NCBI GenBank assembly: GCA_003557545.1
Contig: PWOD01000098.1
Span: forward strand, 1 to 23,089
Length of the DNA: 23,089 nt
Direction of reading: 5' to 3'
Source: a bacterium
GTDB taxonomy: Bacteria; T1Sed10-126
Both the position numbers and the translations under genes were made by a program. The notes beneath the pieces are model-generated. The model was not told the origin of the DNA. It searched no databases and worked only from the letters and a program-made list of their open reading frames with translations. Positions 7,851-15,055 of the stretch are shown here, in pieces. Position 1 is the stretch's first letter; each line of letters begins with the position of its first letter.

Positions 7851-9235
7851 TAATTGGGCCTCCAGTTTACTATTTGATCGAACATCGGATGCACAGGTAG
7901 AAATTTTATTATAACACCTTCCCCCTGTAAAACACCATCCCTAACCGCCACTCCCGGGATCGCCAGCAGTTCACCTTCACAAACAACCAGCGGCCATACA
8001 CGTCGGGCCCGGAAAGGTATCTTGTGACGTTCAAAAAGCTCTTTTAATTTACGATTTTTACCTCGAACCCTAATTTTATCCCCTGGCTCCCAGCAGCGCA
8101 ACAACGATTTTTTCCACTGCTCTTCTGATATACAACAGCAGAAATTGTCGCTCGAATCATCCCCCCCATAGTGGCTGATAATCTTTCCATAATTACCCCA
8201 GTCAAACTTTCCCTCCAGCTGTTCCCCACATCCGCTCTTTCCGGGCCGGTCACCCGATTGATGCAGATAGATAGCCACTCTGTCATATTCGCGGACCGCT
8301 GCACTATTACCCGGAAGATCGATTCGCTTGCCTGATTTGTCCGGTTCAAACAACTCCTTAATATCGACCAGATTTCCTTCATCAAACCGCTGCCCACCGG
8401 TCAATTTATTAACCAGGTAATGGAGCAACCGCATCTGAACCGCCCCATGGAGAGTTGTAAACTGCTCCACTTCAATCTGGATCTCCTGCGGCCAACAACA
8501 AAACTTCAACTGCTCCAGGTATTCCTTCCAGAAACTGTTTTCCAGGCCTGTCCGACGACTTAACCCGATCAGAGCCGAATCAGGATCAGGCTGAGCCCGC
8601 CTCCAGGCCGGGAGAATTTCTAATCTGATTCTATTACGAGCATACTTTGCCTCACGATTGGTGGGGTCTTCCACATAGCTAAGCTTCCGCCTGGCCGCAA
8701 ACTCCACTATTTCGTCCCGAGCAACATCCAGCAAGGGACGCAATAAACGTAGATTGGACCTGTTACAAACCGGCTGCATACCGGCCAGACCGGAGGGACC
8801 ACAACCTCTTCCTATATTCAACAAAACAGTTTCCACCTGATCATCCTGATGATGAGCCAGAAATAATTCCCTGCTTCCCAGGAGCTCACCCGCCTGTTGA
8901 AAAAATTGATACCGTAACTCCCGCGCACGAGCCTCTAAACTTCCCGAACCCTGTTCCACCTCAGCCGCTCTATGCAGCCTCGTTCCAACCACTACTAAAC
9001 CCCGCTGGTTAGCCCATTTATAGACCGTCTCTTCCGCAGCGTCAGCCATATGATGAAACTGATAATTGTAATGCAGGGGATAGATCCGCAGACCCTTTGC
9101 AGGAGCCAGCTCAGCCAGGGCTGCCAGTAAAACCATTGAATCCAGGCCGCCAGAAGCACCAACCATAACAGTGGTTTCAGTTGTTGTGGGAAGATGTTCT
9201 CGAATAAATCGCTCAAGTCGGGCAAGAATATCCAT
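7850..9235 (-). CDS. tilS: tRNA(Ile)-lysidine synthase
   Basis: TilS changes cytidine 34 of tRNA-Ile(CAU) to lysidine with ATP and lysine, so that it reads AUA and is charged with Ile. The N-terminal PP-loop ATPase domain has the SGGLDS motif (residues 28-33) in VMVGASGGLDSMVLLAAL, followed by HHQDDQVETVLLNIGRG and the ARNRIR motif. A C-terminal TilS substrate-binding domain closes the protein (LRCWEPGDKIRVRG, then LKELFERHKIP). I place the start at ATG 9235 (461 residues) because GGAAG lies 5 nt upstream; a TTG at 9247 in the same frame would add four residues but lacks a ribosome site. It lies 130 bp after two CAU-anticodon tRNA genes and heads the hpt-to-glmS gene string. Confidence 0.95.
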   Translation of the reverse strand: MDILARLERFIREHLPTTTETTVMVGASGGLDSMVLLAALAELAPAKGLRIYPLHYNYQFHHMADAAEETVYKWANQRGLVVVGTRLHRAAEVEQGSGSLEARARELRYQFFQQAGELLGSRELFLAHHQDDQVETVLLNIGRGCGPSGLAGMQPVCNRSNLRLLRPLLDVARDEIVEFAARRKLSYVEDPTNREAKYARNRIRLEILPAWRRAQPDPDSALIGLSRRTGLENSFWKEYLEQLKFCCWPQEIQIEVEQFTTLHGAVQMRLLHYLVNKLTGGQRFDEGNLVDIKELFEPDKSGKRIDLPGNSAAVREYDRVAIYLHQSGDRPGKSGCGEQLEGKFDWGNYGKIISHYGGDDSSDNFCCCISEEQWKKSLLRCWEPGDKIRVRGKNRKLKELFERHKIPFRARRVWPLVVCEGELLAIPGVAVRDGVLQGEGVIIKFLPVHPMFDQIVNWRPN

Positions 9236-9365
9236 CTTTACTTCCAATTTATCGAGCTAAAATGGCATGCTACAAGGTTTAGTATGTACTGCCGGAAAGT
9301 TGCTTTGATGATCCGACCTTAACCCCTGAACTTAGAACTCATTTCATAAGGGATGGGATGACAAA

Positions 9366-9442
9366 TGGTAGCGGCGCGGGGATTCGAACCCCGGACAACT
9401 CGGATATGAGCCGAGTGCTCTAGACCACTGAGCTACGCCGCC
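9366..9442 (-). tRNA. tRNA-Met(CAU), elongator
   Basis: A complete 77-nt cloverleaf with 3' CCA encoded. The acceptor stem GGCGGCG/CGCCGCT closes with a G-U pair at 1-72 and the discriminator is A. The anticodon loop is CTCATAT, giving CAU, on the stem CTCGG/CCGAG. The T arm is CGGGG-TTCGAAT-CCCCG. The acceptor stem closely matches elongator tRNA-Met of other Bacillota. It lacks C4-G69 and C5-G68, the pairs by which TilS recognises tRNA-Ile2, so it is not the lysidine-type tRNA. It lies 6 nt after tRNA-fMet. Confidence 0.95.
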
Positions 9443-9448
9443 AGAAAG

Positions 9449-9522
<74 letters not shown>

Positions 9523-9559
9523 ATCATTTACAACATATCGCTGTCACAGAACGGGTAAT

Positions 9560-9588
9560 ACTATACTTGTATTATCTTCCATTGTCAA
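9560..9588 (-). promoter_or_regulatory. Strong sigma-A promoter of the tRNA-fMet/Met (tilS) unit
   Basis: TTGACA (9588-9583) and TATAGT (9565-9560) on the minus strand are separated by exactly 17 bp. The predicted start near 9553 leaves about 30 nt before tRNA-fMet. A second TTGACA lies at 9605-9600, without a matching -10. No clear separate promoter is visible in the 130 bp between tRNA-Met and tilS, so tilS may be transcribed from here. Confidence 0.8.
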
Positions 9589-9666
9589 TAAAAAGTTGCT
9601 GTCAACTCAGCTATTTCTTCCGAGATCATTCTAACCCCTTAAATACCTACCTGGGTTTCTATTCCC

Positions 9667-9695
9667 TTGCCACTATCCCTCAGTTAAACTACACT
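9667..9695 (+). promoter_or_regulatory. Putative sigma-A promoter of the glutamate-cysteine ligase gene
   Basis: TTGCCA (9667-9672) and TACACT (9690-9695) are separated by 17 bp, with a predicted start near 9702. It is divergent from the tRNA promoter at 9560-9588. Consensus match only. Confidence 0.5.
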
Positions 9696-9763
9696 TTTAA
9701 GCTTCAAGAATAAACTTTTAACCCTGAATGATCGACTATTATAATCGGTTGGTGACCCACATA

Positions 9764-11032
9764 ATGCTTTCTAAAATTGCCGAACAACTGGCCAGTAAAC
9801 AACATGCTATCCAGGATTTCATCCGTCAACAGATAACCCTCCATCAGCCACCCCTCTATAGTTCTTTTGACCTACGCTGCAACGGATTCAAAGCTGTCGC
9901 GGTTGATCCTAATGTTTTTCCGGCGGGCTTCAATAATATCTGTTCTCACGGCGTCCAGCTGGCCGCCAACCTGTTGCTCCAGATAATCTTTAAACGCTAT
10001 GGTACGACCATAAAACATATTGCCCTTTATCCTGAATATCACACAAAAAATCTCTATTATCTGGAAAATATCTATTCTCTCCAAAAACTTCTCAACAGTG
10101 CCGGTTTTCCAACCATAATTGCCTCTGACAATCCCCGAATCAAATCTTGGCCTGCCCGGCTGAAAACTGCCGAGAACAACCATATTACAATACACAAACT
10201 TGACCGAAAAAATGACAGGCTCTATGCCGATCAGAAGAAACTCGATCTGCTCATCACTAACAATGATTTTTCACAACCGCCGAAAGATATCTTCGACAAC
10301 CTCTCGACACCGGTCGCACCACCGGTCAAGATGGGCTGGTACAATCGCTCTAAATTCTCCCATTTTGTCAAACAAAAGAAAATCCTCACCGAGCTGGCTG
10401 AAATCGCCGCTATCGATCCCTGGTTTTTACTGGCTGAAACCCGGCTGGAAAAAGCTGTAGATTTTAAAACCCAGGAAGGATTCGACAGAGTTGCTGACGC
10501 CATCGATGAGATTCTCGACAAATCCTCCCGAAAATACCGTGAACTGGATATCGACGAACCCTGCAGGGTGTTTGTTAAAAGTGACCGGGGTACCTATGGC
10601 ATGAACGTCTATTCATTTGAATCAGGGGAACAGTTTCTCAATATCAATCGTAATCGGCGGGATAGTTTCCTGCGCCGCAAAGGGGGAGAAAAAAACACCA
10701 GTGTGATTATTCAAGAGGGTATCCGAACCCGTGATCGAGTCAAAGGTCTGGTTGCCGAACCGGTCCTTTATTGTCTTGAGCACACCCCCATATCAGGCTT
10801 TTTAAGGACCAATAAAAAGCAGTCTGATTTTGAAAACCTTAACGCCCGAGGGATGGGATTTTCACCTGAAAATCTCTGCCCGATGTTTATTGACCGGGCC
10901 GAAAAAAATGTCGGAAGCAATCTTCAGCAGCATCAGATAGAACTATACAAACTTCTCTCAACCTGTGGGGCTATCGCCTGCGGGATGGAGATCAGCGAGT
11001 TAACCGGCGAAACCTCGGAATCCGCCGGTTAA
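9764..11032 (+). CDS. gshA: Glutamate--cysteine ligase, Acidithiobacillus (gshA_ferroox) type
   Basis: The enzyme joins glutamate and cysteine to form gamma-glutamylcysteine. The protein carries the signature region of this third GshA family, with DLRCNGFKAVAVDPNVFPAGF near residues 35-56, and the segment FVKSDRGTYGMNV, which suits ATP-grasp-like nucleotide binding. I place the start at ATG 9764 (422 residues) because GGTGA lies 8 nt upstream; an ATG at 9728 would add 12 residues but has no ribosome site. It stands alone with its own promoter, and no glutathione synthetase (gshB) is in the window, so the final thiol could be gamma-glutamylcysteine rather than glutathione. Its stop codon overlaps that of the opposing RAM gene. 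The family is best known from proteobacteria, so transfer is possible. Confidence 0.85.
   Translation: MLSKIAEQLASKQHAIQDFIRQQITLHQPPLYSSFDLRCNGFKAVAVDPNVFPAGFNNICSHGVQLAANLLLQIIFKRYGTTIKHIALYPEYHTKNLYYLENIYSLQKLLNSAGFPTIIASDNPRIKSWPARLKTAENNHITIHKLDRKNDRLYADQKKLDLLITNNDFSQPPKDIFDNLSTPVAPPVKMGWYNRSKFSHFVKQKKILTELAEIAAIDPWFLLAETRLEKAVDFKTQEGFDRVADAIDEILDKSSRKYRELDIDEPCRVFVKSDRGTYGMNVYSFESGEQFLNINRNRRDSFLRRKGGEKNTSVIIQEGIRTRDRVKGLVAEPVLYCLEHTPISGFLRTNKKQSDFENLNARGMGFSPENLCPMFIDRAEKNVGSNLQQHQIELYKLLSTCGAIACGMEISELTGETSESAG
11000..11032. terminator. Perfect 10-bp inverted repeat between converging genes
   Basis: TTAACCGGCG (11000-11009) and CGCCGGTTAA (11023-11032) form a perfect 10-bp stem around a 13-nt loop. 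It lies within the 3' end of the ligase gene and covers both stop codons. It could end transcription in both directions or protect both 3' ends, but there is no T-run on either side, so intrinsic termination is uncertain. Confidence 0.5.
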
Positions 11033-11310
11033 TCATCCATGCCGATTGAAAACATCGTTTCCAGATCGTGATCAGAATAAACCTTGAAGGCAAACAGTGT
11101 CTCCGATTTTTTGATCCCCTTGAGTTTTAACATCTTGTCCGTCACCAAAGTCGCCAACTGTTCATTGTCACTGGCCCGGACTATAGTGGCCAGATCGTAT
11201 CGTCCAGCCACCGAATAAACCTCTGACACTCCCTGCATGGTCACCAGCTTTTCTGCCACAGCATTAACCTTTTTTCGTTCAACTGTGAATAATACCAGTG
11301 CGTTAACCAA
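11029..11310 (-). CDS. Stand-alone Lrp/AsnC ligand-binding (RAM) domain protein
   Basis: This 93-residue protein is a single Lrp/AsnC-type ligand-binding domain without the DNA-binding helix-turn-helix. It shows the alpha-beta sandwich pattern: a strand NALVLFTV, helix, then GVSEVYSVAGRYDLATIVRA, which holds the glycine-rich turn of the family, and a final strand SETLFAFKVY. Such proteins form dimers or rings and bind amino acids or pair with full-length Lrp regulators. It starts at TTG 11310 with GGGAGG 9 nt upstream, and lies 25 bp after the Lon-type gene, so the two are probably co-transcribed. The ligand is not evident. Confidence 0.85.
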   Translation of the reverse strand: MVNALVLFTVERKKVNAVAEKLVTMQGVSEVYSVAGRYDLATIVRASDNEQLATLVTDKMLKLKGIKKSETLFAFKVYSDHDLETMFSIGMDD

Positions 11311-11335
11311 GCTGATCAGCCTCCCAAATCAATAA

Positions 11336-13738
11336 TTAGTCTTCTGTCTCTTTACTGAAATTTTTACCTTTCTCTGCCAGTTCAATTAGCTGCTTCTGCA
11401 CCCGGTAAAAAACTGTTCCTTCCGGATAGCTGCCATCTTCCTGCCGTTCACCTGCAGGTTTTCCGGTGAGAAGCTCTATCCCCTGGGTAACCCCAGAAAT
11501 TGCATAAAGGTTGAACTCCCCCCGATTTATCGCTTCAGTTACCCGGTTGTTTAACATGAGATTTTCCACATTGCTCTCTGGAATAATTACCCCCTGTTTT
11601 CCGGTTAATCCACAGTTCTCGCAGCTTTTAAAAAAACCTTCGATTTTTTCATTCACTCCACCGATCGCCTGAATCTGGCCCCGCTGGTTCACCGATCCGG
11701 TCACTGCCAGATCCTGGCGCAGGGGCAACTCGGATAGACTGGACAGAAGAGCATATAACTCGGCTGAAGATGCACTGTCTCCTTCAACCTCACTGTACAA
11801 CTGTTCAAAGGTTATACTGGCCGACAAACTCAAAGGAGCTTCTCCGGCAAATTTCGAGCCCAGATAACCGGTTAAAATCATTACCCCCTTATTGTGCACC
11901 GGACCACCCAGTTCAATTTCACGATCAATATTCACCACACCCCCATCCCCCACAAAAGAGCGAGCCGTAATCCGCGACGGTTTTCCGAAACTATAATCCC
12001 CCAGGGGCAGCACCGATATACCATTAACCTGACCTGGTTCGGCACCATCGGTGTCAATTAAAATCGTTCCCTGTTCAATCAGTTCCTGCTGCCGCTCTTC
12101 CAACCGGTTTGATCGATAAATTCGCTTGTTTATAGCTGTTTCCACCGCCGCCGAATCTACCAGTTCCTTATTAGCTTTTCTACCCCAGTAGCTGGCTTCA
12201 CGGATCAAATCAACAATATCACCCAGCTTAATATCAAGCTTCCGTTGATCACCCGCCAGTCTCGAGCAGTGCTCGATCATCCGGCCGGCTCCCTCCGGGG
12301 AAAAATGCAGTAGCTGCTCCTCCTCACAAACTTCCGCGATCAAATTCAAATATTTCTTTTCGGTTTCATTAACCCAGTCAGTTTGCACCGAAAAATCTGC
12401 TTTAACTTTGAACAACTCCTGAAAATCTTCATCCAGCCTGTACAACAGGTAATAGAGTAACGGATCACCAATTATTACCACCTTCAAATCCAGTGGGATC
12501 GGCTCCGGTTCAAGAGTTTTCATCTGCACCGGACGGTATTCCATACCCATCGATTCAGTCTTTATCTGACGGTTTTTCAAAGAACGTTTCAAACTCTCCC
12601 AGGCAAATGGTTTGGTCAGTAATTCCCGCGCTTCAACAATTAAAAATCCACCATTTGCTCTATGCAGCGCCCCCGGTTTTAACTGAGTAAAATCAGTCAT
12701 CATCATTCCCAGCTTTCCAACATGCTCTATCCGGCCCAGCAGATTGTAATAGGTGGGATTACTCTCCACAACAACCGGCGCGCCCTGCTGCTCACAGTTA
12801 TCTACCATCAGATTCACTTCATAGTTTTTCAAAAACTCACGTTGATCCTGAAAAAAACCAGGGGGTTGCTGCTGGTCGGGTTGATTTAACTTTTTGAACT
12901 CACCGACCCGATCAAGAACATCCTTTTCTACCAGTTCAAGATACTCTTTAACTTCAGGATGATCGGCATATTTTTCCTTCAGTTTTTTTACTATATAACT
13001 GACTGAAAACTCTACTACTTCCTGATCCAACTTCTGTATCCGTTCCTGGGATTTTTCCTTGATTTTTCGTAAATTATAGAGTGCTTCACGAAGATCTTCT
13101 TTCAATTTATCACGCTTTTCCCCCAATTTCTTTCGTTTCTTTTTGTCTAGCTTGTTCAACTGCTCCGGCGACATTACCTCCCCCTCTATCACCGGCGCCA
13201 ACAGCAGGCCGCGCGGTTTTTTGATTACCGTAAATCCCTCTTTTCGGGCTTTTTTCTCCAGTTCCTGCAAAATCTTCTGCTGTTTTTGCTGAAACTGATT
13301 TTTAATATTTTCCTGTTCTTTCTGATAATCTTCCGAGCGAAAAGCCTGGGGCACCTCCGTTTTCAGCTTTTTAATCAACTCTTTCATATCATCCCGCAAC
13401 TCACAGCCCTTGCCGGGAGCCAGTTTCAAAGCCCGGGGCTTATCTGGACTGGAAAAATTATTTACATATACCCATTCATCCGGTGTCTGCCGGGAGGGTG
13501 CATGATTTTCCAAAAACTTGCGAACTGTGGTTGATTTGCCAGTTCCGGAAGGACCGAGGGCAAAAATATGATATCCCGGGCTTTCAATATCAATCCCAAA
13601 CGCAACAGCCTCTACGGCCCGTTCCTGACCGATAACCTCATTCAGTGCAGACAACTCAGCAGTCGATTTAAAATCAAATTTTGCAAACTCACAGACTCTT
13701 CTCAATTTTTCCGGGGCGACCCTCAACGCTTCTACCAT
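11336..13738 (-). CDS. LonB-type ATP-dependent protease (COG1067, peptidase S16)
   Basis: An ATP-dependent serine protease related to Lon, for protein quality control. Residue numbers count from the GTG at 13747. The Walker A motif GPSGTGKST is at 65-73. A long charged, lysine/glutamate-rich coiled-coil insert follows at about 140-300, typical of this subfamily, then the ATPase core with GGFLIVEARELL. The C-terminal protease domain has EGDSASSAE with Ser658 and GGVNEKIEGFF with Lys701, the Ser/Lys dyad. I prefer the ATG at 13738 (800 residues), 8 nt after a GGAG; the GTG would overlap the preceding stop as GTGA. Residues 180-186 precede no membrane helix, so it is cytosolic. It is the middle gene of a three-gene unit. 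Confidence 0.93.
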   Translation of the reverse strand: MVEALRVAPEKLRRVCEFAKFDFKSTAELSALNEVIGQERAVEAVAFGIDIESPGYHIFALGPSGTGKSTTVRKFLENHAPSRQTPDEWVYVNNFSSPDKPRALKLAPGKGCELRDDMKELIKKLKTEVPQAFRSEDYQKEQENIKNQFQQKQQKILQELEKKARKEGFTVIKKPRGLLLAPVIEGEVMSPEQLNKLDKKKRKKLGEKRDKLKEDLREALYNLRKIKEKSQERIQKLDQEVVEFSVSYIVKKLKEKYADHPEVKEYLELVEKDVLDRVGEFKKLNQPDQQQPPGFFQDQREFLKNYEVNLMVDNCEQQGAPVVVESNPTYYNLLGRIEHVGKLGMMMTDFTQLKPGALHRANGGFLIVEARELLTKPFAWESLKRSLKNRQIKTESMGMEYRPVQMKTLEPEPIPLDLKVVIIGDPLLYYLLYRLDEDFQELFKVKADFSVQTDWVNETEKKYLNLIAEVCEEEQLLHFSPEGAGRMIEHCSRLAGDQRKLDIKLGDIVDLIREASYWGRKANKELVDSAAVETAINKRIYRSNRLEERQQELIEQGTILIDTDGAEPGQVNGISVLPLGDYSFGKPSRITARSFVGDGGVVNIDREIELGGPVHNKGVMILTGYLGSKFAGEAPLSLSASITFEQLYSEVEGDSASSAELYALLSSLSELPLRQDLAVTGSVNQRGQIQAIGGVNEKIEGFFKSCENCGLTGKQGVIIPESNVENLMLNNRVTEAINRGEFNLYAISGVTQGIELLTGKPAGERQEDGSYPEGTVFYRVQKQLIELAEKGKNFSKETED

Positions 13739-13743
13739 TTCAC

Positions 13744-14532
13744 TCACTCCAGTTCATCACTAAATCTTTGTAATCTTTTAAATTTTTCCTTGCCAAACTT
13801 TCTGCCAACCGGCGGCTTTTTCTCACGATGAACAGCCCGATAAATCAATTTACGCTGTTCAAATGGCTGCACCACCAGATCCAGCTCTCTATCTGTTAGC
13901 CGCTCCACACCGGCCCCCCGGCGCGGTGTATTTATCTGAATCTCATCCGGTTCAATAGCTTCAGCCCATAAAGCAAGCTCCCTGTCACCGGCCATATTCT
14001 GCGGAGTAAACATTATTTCCAGCACAAAATAACTGTCAGTCTGGTGGGCAAACCGATGCATAGCACTGACGACTGCCTCCAGTTCCAGGGCAGCATGGGG
14101 ATTGTTCAATTTACTGAAGGTCTCCTGGTCTGGAGCATCCAGCTTGGCCTTTACAACGTCAGCTTTATTAAGTTCCTGCCGTACCTCACGGCTGGTCATC
14201 GTAGAACCATTGGTCAGAACCACCACCGGCAGCGAGGATATTTCATGTAACCCATCAATTATTTCTCCCATGTTTTTCGCCAGGGTCGGCTCTCCCATGC
14301 CGGATAAAGTTAACGCTTCGGCCTCCACTTCAGGCAAAGTCCCAGCGACAGCTTCCAGTACCTTCTCCGTCGCCACAAAAACTTTCCTTTCGGAGGGAGC
14401 TGCCTCACTTTGACCTAACTGGCAATATATACAGTTAAAATTACACACCTTATTACCACAGATAATATCGATTCCCAACGATCGACCAAACCGCCAGGAT
14501 GAAACCGGACCATAGACAATATTTTTATCCAT
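13744..14532 (-). CDS. Radical SAM protein of the COG0731 (wyosine-synthase-like) family
   Basis: A 262-residue radical SAM enzyme. The cluster motif CNFNCIYC (Cys30, Cys34, Cys37; CxxxCxxC) follows a GIDIICGNKVCNF leader, and the SAM-binding segment SGMGEPTLAKN resembles the family's GGE-type loop. Archaeal and eukaryotic relatives (TYW1) make the tricyclic base at G37 of tRNA-Phe, but the function of short bacterial members is unknown. The reaction cannot be assigned here. It is first in a unit with the LonB-type protease, overlapping it or nearly so, and the RAM protein. A tRNA-Phe gene is divergent 340 bp upstream, but that tRNA has A at position 37, which speaks against a wyosine role. 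Confidence 0.85.
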   Translation of the reverse strand: MDKNIVYGPVSSWRFGRSLGIDIICGNKVCNFNCIYCQLGQSEAAPSERKVFVATEKVLEAVAGTLPEVEAEALTLSGMGEPTLAKNMGEIIDGLHEISSLPVVVLTNGSTMTSREVRQELNKADVVKAKLDAPDQETFSKLNNPHAALELEAVVSAMHRFAHQTDSYFVLEIMFTPQNMAGDRELALWAEAIEPDEIQINTPRRGAGVERLTDRELDLVVQPFEQRKLIYRAVHREKKPPVGRKFGKEKFKRLQRFSDELE

Positions 14533-14568
14533 TACTTAGACTCTTTTTTGATCAACTTATTTTCAACC

Positions 14569-14577
14569 ATTTTATCA
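14569..14577 (-). promoter_or_regulatory. Putative extended -10 promoter of the radical SAM-lonB-RAM unit
   Basis: On the minus strand, TGATAAAAT (14577-14569) matches an extended -10 (TG-N-TAAAAT), about 36 bp before the ATG at 14532. No good -35 is seen 17 bp upstream. The 340-bp interval 14533-14872 also holds a 9-bp tandem repeat and, on the other strand, the tRNA-Phe promoter; I see no gene in it. Confidence 0.35.
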
Positions 14578-14602
14578 CTATTTTCCCATCTGAAATATTT
14601 TT

Positions 14603-14620
14603 ATTTATGCTATTTATGCT
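14603..14620. repeat. Perfect 9-bp tandem repeat upstream of the radical SAM gene
   Basis: ATTTATGCT occurs twice without a gap (14603-14611 and 14612-14620). It lies about 30-40 bp upstream of the extended -10 of the radical SAM unit, where an activator or alternative -35 would sit. It may be a regulator site or a chance slippage product. Confidence 0.6.
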
Positions 14621-14805
14621 ATCAAATAAACCCTACGGATGTAATCAAAATCACCCCTCAGATAATTTACTCGCCCACCCCAACATAACCCCCGACCATC
14701 CACTTTCAACCTGGAACATGATTAATTTTATCAACTCTGGTTAGCAAACTGTTTAAGATTACTCACCTTGACCGCTTTAAATTACACCGATAGCGTGAAT
14801 AAATC

Positions 14806-14835
14806 TTGATTAATATCCCCCCGTTCTGTTAAACT
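14806..14835 (+). promoter_or_regulatory. Putative promoter of tRNA-Phe
   Basis: TTGATT (14806-14811) and TAAACT (14830-14835) are 18 bp apart on the plus strand, with a predicted start near 14842 and about 30 nt of leader before the tRNA. The match is modest. Confidence 0.4.
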
Positions 14836-14872
14836 ATTGCTTGTTAAATTGATTGGAAGGTTTTACAGTTCT

Positions 14873-14945
14873 GGACAGGTAGCTCAGGAGGTAGAGCACC
14901 GCCCTGAAAAGGCGGGTGTCCGCGGTTCGAGTCCGCGCCTGTCCA
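14873..14945 (+). tRNA. tRNA-Phe(GAA)
   Basis: A full 73-nt cloverleaf: acceptor stem GGACAGG/CCTGTCC, D arm GCTC...GAGC, anticodon stem CCGCC/GGCGG with loop CTGAAAA (anticodon GAA, A at position 37), and T arm CGCGG-TTCGAGT-CCGCG. The discriminator is A and CCA is not encoded; a CTTTTTC run follows and may end transcription. It is a single-gene unit on the plus strand. Confidence 0.97.
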
Positions 14946-15055
14946 CTTTTTCTCACAACCAGTCGATGCTAAACCTCCCACCCACCAAAAACAGATTGGT
15001 CGTCATTTGAAGGATGCGTGGTCTGGCAGCGGATTTTACACAATCGCAAAACGCG

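Noticed and set aside
9366-9442. tRNA-Ile(CAU), the TilS substrate, next to tilS
   Set aside because: The CAU anticodon fits, but the acceptor stem GGCGGCG is that of elongator Met and lacks the C4-G69 and C5-G68 pairs TilS needs.
9600-9605. Second TTGACA as a tandem promoter of the tRNA unit
   Set aside because: No -10 at 16-18 bp; the nearest GATAAT is 23 bp away.
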